DNA of 64,000 bases. Source: Acinetobacter sp. MB5 (GTDB lineage Bacteria; Pseudomonadota; Gammaproteobacteria; Pseudomonadales; Moraxellaceae). The notes under the pieces are model-generated. The model was not told the origin of the DNA. It saw nothing but the letters and a program-made list of their open reading frames with translations, and searched no databases. Shown here piece after piece: positions 28,898 to 37,167 of the stretch (positions are counted from its first letter, which is position 1; each line of letters begins with the position of its first letter). The translations under genes were made by a program, and so were the position numbers. The stretch covers positions 62,001 through 126,000 of the forward strand of contig NZ_POVU01000008.1 of NCBI RefSeq assembly GCF_003261585.1, written 5' to 3'.

Positions 28898-29752
28898 ATG
28901 GCACAGCTTAAAATTGCACTTGTTGTAATCGTATATGGTAAGACTTTACAACAGTCTCTCACCATTCAGGATTTACTCAAATTTAAATATCCATTGCATC
29001 AGCTTTTGATCGTCAATAATGGTCCCGAAGCTATTTTAGAACATGATTCTTGTATCCAAGATTTAGGTCAGATCCATCAGAATGTAACACTACAGAATCA
29101 GCTACAAAATAAACCATTAAGCTGGATTTATAATGACTTTATCCAGAGTTATGATGCAGATTACTATGTGCTATTTGATGATGACACTGAAATTAATGAA
29201 CAATATCAGGATGTTTTATTTCATTTAAAAAACGTGGATTTTGAGTTGCCTGAAATTCGAGCACGCTGTGATTTAAAGCCACGTTTCCCTATGATGAATT
29301 CACAATTGCTCCAACATAGAGGAGAGATTATAGAACCTGAAAAAATTTATTCAGTTGGTTCTGGATTAATTATCTCTCATCGTATTAAAGAATTTTTTAA
29401 AGATAAAAATATGGAGATTTTTGATTCTAATTTTGCATTTTATGGAGTAGATACAACATTTTTTACTCGAATAAATCAATTTATTAAGCAAGGTTATAAA
29501 TTCAAGTTTTCTTCAATGACTTACTTAAACCATTGTCTGTCTTTGACGGAAGAGAGTTTGACTACATGGCGTAAAAATGAATTTATTTATGAAAATGTTT
29601 TAACTTTAAAATATTATAGCTCGAGTCAATGGAGTAAAAATTTAAAGTTTATTAAATTAGTTTTTCGTAAAATAATTAAATTGTCATTTCGCGATGCTTT
29701 TTTAATCATTAAAGTGTTTTTTAAAGGAAAGCATCCAAGATGTGAAATTTAA
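28898..29752 (+). CDS. Family 2 glycosyltransferase
   Basis: This GT-A enzyme has 284 residues. The N-terminus IALVVIVYGKTLQQSL is followed by LLIVNNG, then the metal-binding acidic cluster LFDDDTEIN (near residues 91-99). VGSGLIISHRI and FYGVDTTFFTRI fit the acceptor half. The C-terminus is very Lys- and Phe-rich. Codon use is AT-biased like its neighbours, unlike the rml genes. Donor and linkage are unknown. Confidence 0.8.
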   Translation: MAQLKIALVVIVYGKTLQQSLTIQDLLKFKYPLHQLLIVNNGPEAILEHDSCIQDLGQIHQNVTLQNQLQNKPLSWIYNDFIQSYDADYYVLFDDDTEINEQYQDVLFHLKNVDFELPEIRARCDLKPRFPMMNSQLLQHRGEIIEPEKIYSVGSGLIISHRIKEFFKDKNMEIFDSNFAFYGVDTTFFTRINQFIKQGYKFKFSSMTYLNHCLSLTEESLTTWRKNEFIYENVLTLKYYSSSQWSKNLKFIKLVFRKIIKLSFRDAFLIIKVFFKGKHPRCEI

Positions 29753-29900
29753 AAGTTTAAATTAGGGGAATGTACTTTAATTTTTTAAATTCTGATATGT
29801 ATTTTATTTTTCGAATTTAATAATATGAGAAAATTTAAAAAAATAGTGTAGTACCCTAAATATTAAAATATAATCCATAGTTAGATATTTGGGGGAAGAT

Positions 29901-30422
29901 ATGATTGTCATGTTATGTGGCCTGTCAGGCGCTGGTAAAACTACGATAGCAAATGCTTTACTTGTGCATTTAAAGCAGCAAGGCTATCCAGCTGATATTA
30001 TTGATGGAGATGAGTCAAGAAAATATCTATTTCCAGAATTAGGTTATACATTGCCAGATCGTTGTAAAAATATGGAGCGGATGGCATGGTTGGCTCACAA
30101 ACTTTCTAACAATGGCATTATTGCAATTATTAGTGCGATGAATCCCGATCAAAATACTAGAAATACAATTAAGAAAAAATATTTAAATGTTAAAGAGGTT
30201 TTTGTGTATTGTAGTGTTGAATCTCTATTTTCTAGAGATACAAAGGGCTTGTATAAAAAATCTCAACTTCCTGATGGACATAAAGATAAAATTTCCAACC
30301 TCTCGGGTATAAATGGAGATTTCCATATTCCACAGTCACCAGATCTTGTGATTAATACAGATACTCTATCTGTAGAAGATGCCGTCAAAAAAATCACACA
30401 AGAGATTATTTTAAATGCTTAA
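29901..30422 (+). CDS. cysC: Adenylylsulfate (APS) kinase
   Basis: CysC phosphorylates APS to PAPS, the universal sulfate donor. It has 173 residues from ATG 29901, with GGGGGAAG upstream; the frame's first codon (TTG 29889) lies before that ribosome site. Walker A is GLSGAGKTT (6-14). DGDESRKYL, the helical MERMAWLAHKLS, and the family signature RDTKGLYKK all match CysC. It overlaps a sulfotransferase gene by eight bases, so it probably supplies PAPS for that enzyme rather than for cysteine synthesis. APS must come from an ATP sulfurylase elsewhere. Confidence 0.88.
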   Translation: MIVMLCGLSGAGKTTIANALLVHLKQQGYPADIIDGDESRKYLFPELGYTLPDRCKNMERMAWLAHKLSNNGIIAIISAMNPDQNTRNTIKKKYLNVKEVFVYCSVESLFSRDTKGLYKKSQLPDGHKDKISNLSGINGDFHIPQSPDLVINTDTLSVEDAVKKITQEIILNA

Positions 30423-31242
30423 ACAACCTCTTATTATATTAGGAATGCATCGTTCAGGAACCTCATTAATTACACAATGGTTGTATAAGTGTGGTCTTAA
30501 TGTTGGTGATAGATTACTGAATGAAGGCGTTGGAAACGATGAGGGTCATTTTGAAGACCTCGACTTTGTAGAATGGCATGAGCAGGTATTGCAAGATAAT
30601 GATTTGCCAACGACAGGTTTTATTGATAAACAAGAAATAAAAATATCAGAGCAACATATAGAGAAATTTGATCAAATTTTTCATAAGAAATTACCGGATA
30701 ATTGGGGATGGAAAGATCCTAGAACCTGCCTATTTATTAACTTCTATAAGGAAAAGATAGCAGATGCATCTTATTTAGTTATTGTTCGAGACTATCAGGA
30801 TGTAATTTCATCTTTAATTAAGAGGGATATTAAATTAATTAAATATTTTTATTTTAGAAGATCTAATTTTATTAAAAAGCTAAAATGGAGATTTTATAAA
30901 GAAAAAAAATTGTTAGCTCAGTATGATATTAAAAAAATGACATCTCTATATGCAGGTGCGTATATTCGATATAATCGTGAAATTTTGAACTTGGTTTCAG
31001 ATCGGAAGTTAAATGAGAAAACGATTGTGCTTGAATATTCTGAGATATTGAAAAATGATCAAAAATATTTTGACTTAATTGTTGAGAAAACAGGTTTGGA
31101 GTTAGAGTTAATTCCATTCTCTACAATTTATAAGCCAAATCTTATGGCTAAGAATACCTATTTTAATGCTGAATATTTATCTAAAAGGGAATTGAATGAA
31201 TTAAAAGGTGTACATAGTCAGCTAAAATCTTATCTTGATTAA
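30415..31242 (+). CDS. PAPS-dependent sulfotransferase
   Basis: The protein has 275 residues. The 5'-phosphosulfate loop is GMHRSGTSLI (10-19). A second conserved block, GWKDPRTCLF, precedes the 3'-phosphate-binding YLVIVRDYQDVISSLIKRD. A Lys/Phe/Tyr-rich middle (IKYFYFRRSNFIKKLKW) may contact the membrane. The start codon lies within the end of cysC, so the donor-making and donor-using enzymes are translationally coupled. The likely acceptor is a hydroxyl of an LOS outer-core sugar; this is inferred from the locus. Base composition is very AT-rich. Confidence 0.85.
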   Translation: MLKQPLIILGMHRSGTSLITQWLYKCGLNVGDRLLNEGVGNDEGHFEDLDFVEWHEQVLQDNDLPTTGFIDKQEIKISEQHIEKFDQIFHKKLPDNWGWKDPRTCLFINFYKEKIADASYLVIVRDYQDVISSLIKRDIKLIKYFYFRRSNFIKKLKWRFYKEKKLLAQYDIKKMTSLYAGAYIRYNREILNLVSDRKLNEKTIVLEYSEILKNDQKYFDLIVEKTGLELELIPFSTIYKPNLMAKNTYFNAEYLSKRELNELKGVHSQLKSYLD

Positions 31243-31259
31243 GATTTGGTTGAAAAATA

Positions 31260-31291
31260 AAAAAGATTAATCTAATTAGATTAATCTTTTT
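31260..31291. terminator. Bidirectional terminator at the meeting point of the OC locus arms
   Basis: Perfect arms of 14 bases, ending in an A-run on the left and a T-run on the right, surround AATT. It serves the sulfotransferase and the converging glycosyltransferase, whose stop codon lies inside it. Confidence 0.88.
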
Positions 31292-32069
31292 TTATAAATA
31301 AGTTTAAAATTAATTTTTTTATCTTTTTTTGATTAATAATAAAGTTTAAGAAATTACTAGATGATATAAAAAATATAGAACACATTGGAAAAAACCATTG
31401 GCTGATTTTTCGATTTTGTTGAACTTTAATATATTCATTTTGTACAACATAATAACTCTTATCAACATTTCCAGCACTTTTGTGAAAAAGGTGAAAGTCA
31501 ATGACATAACTCTTGAGTCCTAGAAAACTAGCGTTTTGGCATAGATCTAAGCCATATAAATGAAAACCTTTTAATATAGTTGTCGCTGCAATATTTACTT
31601 TTTGATTAATAATAAAGAAGTTTTCATCAACGCTCATGACCTCTTGAGGAAATGGGCCATCAGCAATATTTTCTCCGTGAGGATCACTAATACGAACGAC
31701 ATGTTTTCCCGTTGTTTTTCTACCTGCATTTCCCGCAATCGCCCATTTGGGGTTAAGCTTATTTAATTCTTTGATTCTTTCTTCTAGAATCTCTCGATCA
31801 TCATATTTAAAAAGAATATCTTGATGACAAAAAATTAGGTATTCACCTTGTGCTTCTTTAATGGCACGATTAATTCCTGAAAAACCATCAAATTGATTTG
31901 AAGCTTTGTTATCAAAAAATAAGAACTCAACATCATGTGCTGAAAAGCCTTTTTGCTCCGCACTTAGGACCATTTCTTTATATTCATTTGGTCGTGTAAC
32001 TAGTGTGCAAAAAGTGTATTTTTTATGAAAGTTTATTTCACCTTCAATTTTTCTCAAAAAACTCACCAT
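31281..32069 (-). CDS. StrF-like family 2 glycosyltransferase
   Basis: The protein has 262 residues. It contains FCTLVTRPNEYKEMV, the run FSGINRAIKEAQGEYLIFCHQDILF (given here in overlap with the acidic HQD metal site near residues 81-83), and IDFHLFHKSAGN with a conserved HxSxG-like element. These fit the Glyco_tranf_2_5 (StrF) family. Its Lys/Phe/Ile-rich tail suggests loose membrane contact. It is the last gene of the leftward arm and has the low GC of the cargo region. Confidence 0.72.
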   Translation of the reverse strand: MVSFLRKIEGEINFHKKYTFCTLVTRPNEYKEMVLSAEQKGFSAHDVEFLFFDNKASNQFDGFSGINRAIKEAQGEYLIFCHQDILFKYDDREILEERIKELNKLNPKWAIAGNAGRKTTGKHVVRISDPHGENIADGPFPQEVMSVDENFFIINQKVNIAATTILKGFHLYGLDLCQNASFLGLKSYVIDFHLFHKSAGNVDKSYYVVQNEYIKVQQNRKISQWFFPMCSIFFISSSNFLNFIINQKKIKKLILNLFIKKD

Positions 32070-32110
32070 CCTTTCTCATAAACTGAATCATTATACTGAA
32101 ATAAGGTAAA

Positions 32111-32953
32111 TTAACAATTCAGATTGTTAATATATTGGATTAATTTTTTAATTTTCTTGAGTTTTATTAATAGCTTAAAAAAAGTCTGAATATCTTGCCA
32201 TATTTTATAAGTATTTTTAGAAAAACGATTTTCTTTATATTGTGCTAAAAATGCTTGGCGATTTTGATCGACAGCTTCAATCGTGCTGTCATCTTCACCA
32301 CCTTGTTCAAAGAAATAATAATATGGGATTTCAGATTTTTCTGAGAGTAAAAATTTCCAGTCATCGGCAACCGTAGTCTTTGCCAGCATTTTTCTGACCA
32401 GTTTACCTGCTTCATTCGGAGTTATACTATAGGCACATGCCATCGTATATTGATAACGAGAACCAAGCATATTGAAATGAGTTTGATCTTCTGAGATATA
32501 GCCTAAAATGCGGGTACGGGCTTTTTTGGAGTGTCCACTCAGAAAAATAAACTCGGCAGGATGATGAAGTATGCTATGTAATTGTGCTGTATGTTGATGG
32601 TGTGCGGCGAGATAGACATCATCCTCAATAATCACTACACGATCATAATTTGCATAACGTTGCTCTGAAATGCGTTGCCACAAAAATAAGTGACTGAGCA
32701 TACAACCGATTTCACCTGTACTCATCGGACGTTTACACTGACCAGCTTGCTCTCGTGCAATATTGATCAATGCAAGTATTTCAGAAGATAAGTCTTTACC
32801 ATAGATCGCATCAAAAAACTCAAGCTCAATTTCAATATCAGAAACCGCTTGGCGCAATTTATTAAATTCAAGTTCTATCGCTTTACGACGTTCTAAGCTT
32901 TGCTTGAGAGAAATACAAATAAATAGAACTTTCGAGGACTTAGACATGAGCAA
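32111..32953 (-). CDS. Family 25 LOS glycosyltransferase
   Basis: This 280-residue protein has the GT25 pattern: N-terminal LFICISLKQSLERRKAIELEF, GKDL, STGEIGCMLSHLFLWQRI and the metal-binding VVIIEDDVYL (Glu-Asp-Asp near residue 110). Such enzymes (for example LgtB and Lex-1 of Neisseria and Haemophilus) often add galactose to LOS. The first codons overlap the end of the preceding gene by 14 bases, or 8 if Met at 32947 is used, so the two are coupled. Confidence 0.85.
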   Translation of the reverse strand: MLMSKSSKVLFICISLKQSLERRKAIELEFNKLRQAVSDIEIELEFFDAIYGKDLSSEILALINIAREQAGQCKRPMSTGEIGCMLSHLFLWQRISEQRYANYDRVVIIEDDVYLAAHHQHTAQLHSILHHPAEFIFLSGHSKKARTRILGYISEDQTHFNMLGSRYQYTMACAYSITPNEAGKLVRKMLAKTTVADDWKFLLSEKSEIPYYYFFEQGGEDDSTIEAVDQNRQAFLAQYKENRFSKNTYKIWQDIQTFFKLLIKLKKIKKLIQYINNLNC

Positions 32954-33992
32954 TATGTTGTCCTTTCGCGTAGATTTCAGCTTGCCAAGGTGAGTTTAGT
33001 GCTTGTTGATCAATTAAATTGAGCCATTGCTGCAAAATATTTTTTGCTTCAAAGGTTGAGTGTGCAAGGGCATAACCACGTTGTGCAATTTCAACTGCCT
33101 GCTCAGGGTGCTCATGGTAGTATTTTAATTTTTCCAGTAAATCAGACGTGTCTTTAAAGTACACCATACTATTTTCAGGAAATAATTCAGTCATCCCAGG
33201 CGTTTCTGCGCTAAAAACCAGACAGCCCATGCCTGTGAGCTGGGCAAGACGGTCACTACTATACATATAAATATCATTATATTTTGAGTAGTTGATACCC
33301 ATTAAGCTATTTCGTACCGCAGCCTGATATTCATGTCCAAATAAAGAGGGGTGTCCTAAACATGCACCAAGCTTAAATTTGAACTGAGGAAGCTGCTCAG
33401 TTAAATGGCTAATAAATTGCTCACGCTCAGGGTATTTGCTATTTGAACCGCAAAAAATACAGTCGTAGTCAAATTTAAGCCAGTCTTCACGTGCGTATTC
33501 GATTGAATGCAAACTCAGGTTCGGGGTAAAAGCAAACACAGGATGATCACAAACTTCTGATAGATTCTGTAAATGCTGACCTGCCGTTGTCACAAAGACA
33601 TGATCGACTTCACTGTGCATCTCTTTGAAATGGTCAAGACGGTGAGGTTCATTGATTGGATCAACAAACCACATGGCAACTTTGGCTTGGTGAATCGCTT
33701 TAAGTTGTTTAAGTAATTCTTTAGGTAAATGAATATGCCCAATTAAAATCAGGTCAAAATGAACATTTTGGCAAAGTTCAATCAGTTGTTGATGTGTTTT
33801 TTTATGAGAGAGAGAAGTAGTGTTGAAAATATTACTTTTTCTGACCATATACTTATAGTCAAAAGCATGGACATAGTGTCCAAGCTCAATTAAACCATGT
33901 TGAATCTTGGCATCGGTGTTATAAAACATTGAGCCATTATTGTCAGTTTTGAAATTTGCAATGTGCAAGATTTTTAAAGATGAATGGCGCAA
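32940..33992 (-). CDS. CgeB-like glycosyltransferase
   Basis: This 350-residue protein starts with a GT-B-like LKILHIANFKTDNNGS and MFYNTDAKIQHGL. The second half has YDCIFCGSNSKYPEREQFI, MGINYSKYNDIYMYSSDRLAQLTGMGCLVFS and TPGMTELFPENSMVYF, as in the Glyco_trans_1_2/CgeB group. It is the first sugar gene of the leftward arm and overlaps the GT25 gene. Its GC content is closer to that of the core genome than the cargo genes' is, so it may be a stable part of the locus. Confidence 0.78.
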   Translation of the reverse strand: MRHSSLKILHIANFKTDNNGSMFYNTDAKIQHGLIELGHYVHAFDYKYMVRKSNIFNTTSLSHKKTHQQLIELCQNVHFDLILIGHIHLPKELLKQLKAIHQAKVAMWFVDPINEPHRLDHFKEMHSEVDHVFVTTAGQHLQNLSEVCDHPVFAFTPNLSLHSIEYAREDWLKFDYDCIFCGSNSKYPEREQFISHLTEQLPQFKFKLGACLGHPSLFGHEYQAAVRNSLMGINYSKYNDIYMYSSDRLAQLTGMGCLVFSAETPGMTELFPENSMVYFKDTSDLLEKLKYYHEHPEQAVEIAQRGYALAHSTFEAKNILQQWLNLIDQQALNSPWQAEIYAKGQHIAHV

Positions 33993-34034
33993 TGTTACTG
34001 TTCCATAATCAGATGATGAACAAGAATCGGGGTT

Positions 34035-34253
34035 TTATTGGTTATCCGCATTGCCCTTGAGCACCATATAAATCAAGGCGCAGAAAATAAGTAAGGCAGC
34101 AGATAAACTACTGAAACAGAAATATAAAATACGCTGGTACGTGGTGATATTCATAAGCTGATTATGAATAATATAGGTCATAATGCCCCATTGGACTAAA
34201 GAAAACACAATCACCACCAATGAACGGCGGCGGACTTCTGGACGCATAGCCAT
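34035..34253 (-). CDS. Small two-helix membrane protein of unknown function
   Basis: About 72 residues with a basic N-terminus (RPEVRRRS) and two membrane helices, SLVVIVFSLVQWGIMTYII and LYFCFSSLSAALLIFCALIYMVL. I prefer ATG 34253, with AGGTG six bases before it, to the upstream GTG 34262. It lies between aspS and the outer-core genes in the same direction. I recognise no family. Confidence 0.65.
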   Translation of the reverse strand: MAMRPEVRRRSLVVIVFSLVQWGIMTYIIHNQLMNITTYQRILYFCFSSLSAALLIFCALIYMVLKGNADNQ

Positions 34254-34319
34254 GGTTTTCACCTAACATAAAAAAAGCAGCTTATTATGCCACTATAGAG
34301 AGTCAATCTCAATTACCAT

Positions 34320-34342
34320 AAAAAAACCCTGCCGAAGCAGGG
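34320..34342 (-). terminator. Intrinsic terminator of aspS
   Basis: ACCCTGC-CGAA-GCAGGGT stem; the minus strand continues into seven T. Confidence 0.88.
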
Positions 34343-34358
34343 TCTTATCTACAAAAAC

Positions 34359-36161
34359 TTAAGCTTCTTTGGCTTCAGCTTTTGGTTTTTCACGTAAACG
34401 GATACCTAAATCACGCAATTGATTGGCTTCAACTGGTGCAGGTGCTTGAGTCAACGGACATTCAGCAGTTTTGGTTTTCGGGAATGCAATTACATCACGA
34501 ATAGAAGATGCGCCAGTCATCAGCATCACTAAACGGTCAAGACCAAATGCCAAACCACCGTGCGGAGGCGCACCATAACGTAAAGCATTCAATAAGAAGC
34601 TGAATTTCTCTTCTGCTTCTTCTTCACCAATACCTAACGCTTCAAAAATTGCTTTTTGCATTTCTAAAGTATAGATACGCAGTGAACCACCACCGATTTC
34701 AGTACCGTTAAGAACCATGTCGTAAGCAACAGACAATGCTTCACCTGGGTTGTTCTTCACTTCTTCAACAGAAGATTTTGGTAGTGTGAATGGGTGATGT
34801 ACAGAAGTCCATTTGCCATCATCAGTTTCTTCGAACATTGGGAAGTCAACAACCCAAAGTGGTGCCCACTCGCAAGTTGCAAGATTCAAGTCATGACCGA
34901 TCTTCACACGAAGCGCGCCCATTGCATCATTGACAACTTTGGCTTTGTCTGCACCGAAGAATACGATGTCGCCATTTTCAGCACCAACACGTTTCAACAA
35001 ATCAAGCACGATTGGCTCGATGAATTTCACGATTGGAGATTGAAGACCTTCGATGCCTTTTTCAAGTTCGTTGACTTTAATGTAAGCTAAACCTTTCGCA
35101 CCGTAGATGCCAACGAATTTGGTGTATTCGTCGATGGCGCTACGTGGAAGTGCGCCTGCGCCTGGTACGCGAAGCGCAACAATACGACCTTTCGGATCTT
35201 TTGCAGGGCCAGCGAATACTTTGAACTCAACGTCTTGCATGAGGTCTGCAACGTCAACCAGTTTCAATGGAATACGCATATCTGGTTTGTCAGATGCATA
35301 ATCACGCATTGCATCTGCATAAGTCATACGTTCAAATTTATCGAATTTAACATTCAATAATTCGTTGAACATTTTAACCGTTAAGCCTTCCATTAAATCC
35401 ATGATGTCATCGTCACTCATGAACGATGTTTCAACGTCGATTTGGGTAAATTCAGGCTGACGATCCGCACGCAAGTCTTCGTCACGGAAACATTTTGCGA
35501 TTTGGTAATAACGGTCAATACCACCCACCATTAACAACTGTTTGAACAATTGTGGTGATTGTGGCAATGCGTAGAAGCTACCATTTGAAACACGGCTTGG
35601 CACTAAATAGTCACGCGCACCTTCTGGTGTTGCGCGAGTCAAGATCGGTGTTTCAACGTCTAAGAAACCATGATCTTCGAAATAGTTACGGATCAAGTTG
35701 GTTACTTTAGAACGGAAGCGTAAACGATCTAACATTTCAGGACGACGGATGTCCAAGAAACGGTATTTCAAACGAATTTCTTCAGAAATATTGGTGTTGT
35801 CGTCATTGAGTGGGAATGGAGGAGTTTCAGAAGTTGCAAGAACTTCAATCTCTTTACCCAAAACTTCGATTTGACCACTCACCATGTTGGCATTTTCTGT
35901 GCCTGCATAACGGCGGCGTACACGACCTGTAATTTTTAATACAAATTCAGAACGTGCTTTATCTGCGGTTGCGAAAGCTTCAGGAGTATCTGGGTCAATA
36001 ACCACTTGAACAAGACCATCACGGTCACGCATGTCGAGGAAGATGACACCACCGTGATCGCGACGACGGTGTACCCAACCACACAGGGTCACGGTTTGGT
36101 CAATTTGGGCTTCGGTTAAAGAACCGCAGTAATGAGTTCGCATCATGTTTTTTAAATCCAA
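34359..36161 (-). CDS. aspS: Aspartyl-tRNA synthetase
   Basis: This class II synthetase has 600 residues. The N-terminal OB fold reads the anticodon ([26 protein letters not shown], split here by position at about 25-50). Motif 2 is [19 protein letters not shown], and motif 3 is [15 protein letters not shown], near residues 534-548. The bacterial-type GAD insertion domain lies between motifs 2 and 3. Whether it also charges tRNA-Asn cannot be decided by eye. It marks the right border of the outer-core locus. Confidence 0.97.
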   Translation of the reverse strand: MDLKNMMRTHYCGSLTEAQIDQTVTLCGWVHRRRDHGGVIFLDMRDRDGLVQVVIDPDTPEAFATADKARSEFVLKITGRVRRRYAGTENANMVSGQIEVLGKEIEVLATSETPPFPLNDDNTNISEEIRLKYRFLDIRRPEMLDRLRFRSKVTNLIRNYFEDHGFLDVETPILTRATPEGARDYLVPSRVSNGSFYALPQSPQLFKQLLMVGGIDRYYQIAKCFRDEDLRADRQPEFTQIDVETSFMSDDDIMDLMEGLTVKMFNELLNVKFDKFERMTYADAMRDYASDKPDMRIPLKLVDVADLMQDVEFKVFAGPAKDPKGRIVALRVPGAGALPRSAIDEYTKFVGIYGAKGLAYIKVNELEKGIEGLQSPIVKFIEPIVLDLLKRVGAENGDIVFFGADKAKVVNDAMGALRVKIGHDLNLATCEWAPLWVVDFPMFEETDDGKWTSVHHPFTLPKSSVEEVKNNPGEALSVAYDMVLNGTEIGGGSLRIYTLEMQKAIFEALGIGEEEAEEKFSFLLNALRYGAPPHGGLAFGLDRLVMLMTGASSIRDVIAFPKTKTAECPLTQAPAPVEANQLRDLGIRLREKPKAEAKEA

Positions 36162-36278
36162 ACTATATTGGCAATAGGAGCGTATACGTAAACAGCGTAC
36201 CGCGAATCAATCAGCGATTATGCCCTTTTAGGTGATGTTGCTCAAGGTTTAGCGCGAAAAAACCATCGTTAAGACGAC

Positions 36279-37055
36279 TTAAGACGGAGGGAGCGATTTT
36301 TTAGCCGCTTGAATTTGTGAATATTTCCATAAAAATAAACCGCTACCCGCAGTAAAACAGACCAGCCAGCCTTGCACAAAGGCTTTAAAACCGCGACCAC
36401 TTAACTCGTAGAGATTTCCCCCAAGTTCAGCATGATTGAACAGATAAAAACTCAGCATTGCCATGCCACACAGCAATGCACTTATGGATAAGCGTTGTAA
36501 AAATTGGCGTTGTAAGGTTGTGGGAGTCGCTTGTCGATAATGTGCAATATAATGCTTTGTCCAAATCCATAACCAAGGCAAAGCCAGTACTGATGTCCCG
36601 ATTTGTAACAGCCGATGCATCGGGAAATGATGGTCAAATAGCTCAATGCTTTGCTCTAAGAAATCACAGGCCAACCAAGTACGTGCATCGACATGGGTAA
36701 AGCTGTCCCAGATAAAATGGCTGATGGTTCCGAGTAGTAATGCGCAGACACTTGCGATGAAAAAGATCAGGTATTGCTTGAAGCTTTGCAATCCAAGCGG
36801 GGCGATTAGACCTAAACCAGTAAAAATTACAGGGCGATACAGCAGATACCACAGTCCTGAAGCGATTAGACCAATCAACAAGTCGGGGAAAATCAAGCCC
36901 TGCCATAAATGACTCAGCATGACATCTTTTTGCGTAAACAGGCGAATGAGATCAGGCGCCATACAACCGATTGCAGCCGCAGCCAAAGGGAATTTTCTTT
37001 GGCTGAGCCGATAAATCACAGGTGCGATCAGCATATGCGACACAGTAAATGCCAT
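36279..37055 (-). CDS. DUF4184-like integral membrane protein
   Basis: About 258 residues from ATG 37055; the longer frame begins at a TTG (37082) and is less likely. The N-terminus MAFTVSHMLIAPVIYRLSQ and AAIGCMAPDLIRLF carry the His and Pro-Asp pattern of DUF4184 proteins. GTISHFIWDSFTHVDAR adds the conserved His/Asp cluster, which recalls metal-dependent membrane hydrolases. About six hydrophobic segments are seen. Function is unknown. Confidence 0.72.
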   Translation of the reverse strand: MAFTVSHMLIAPVIYRLSQRKFPLAAAAIGCMAPDLIRLFTQKDVMLSHLWQGLIFPDLLIGLIASGLWYLLYRPVIFTGLGLIAPLGLQSFKQYLIFFIASVCALLLGTISHFIWDSFTHVDARTWLACDFLEQSIELFDHHFPMHRLLQIGTSVLALPWLWIWTKHYIAHYRQATPTTLQRQFLQRLSISALLCGMAMLSFYLFNHAELGGNLYELSGRGFKAFVQGWLVCFTAGSGLFLWKYSQIQAAKKSLPPS

Positions 37056-37137
37056 AGGTGTGCTTGAAAAATACAAAAACAAAATTTTAACGAAATTAAG
37101 CAGAAAGTACGAATGGGACTTGCAAATAAAACGATAC

Positions 37138-37150
37138 GTTATAATATAAC
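37138..37150 (+). promoter_or_regulatory. Zur box over the znuD promoter
   Basis: GTTATAATATAAC is a perfect 13-base palindrome matching the core of the Zur consensus. It contains a TATAAT -10 (37140-37145), with a possible -35 TTGCAA at 37119-37124. Zinc-loaded Zur bound here would block the polymerase. Confidence 0.78.
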
Positions 37151-37167
37151 AACAAATTTAGCACTGG

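Larger units (their letters stand above)
19522..33992. other. Lipooligosaccharide outer-core (OC) locus
   Basis: This whole segment lies between ilvE and aspS, the known site of the variable LOS outer-core locus in Acinetobacter. It contains a deacetylase, ELM1-like proteins, glycosyltransferases, rmlBDAC and a CysC/sulfotransferase pair. Genes from the left read rightward and genes from the right read leftward, meeting at a terminator at 31260-31291. The stretch at about 28.0-32.1 kb is markedly richer in A and T than the flanks, consistent with exchange by recombination. Its genes should act in the cytosol or at the inner face of the inner membrane, on lipid A-core before export. Confidence 0.85.

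Noticed and set aside
34035..34253. Small membrane protein as a toxin or immunity gene
   Set aside because: There is no partner gene or signature; two hydrophobic helices alone do not support it.
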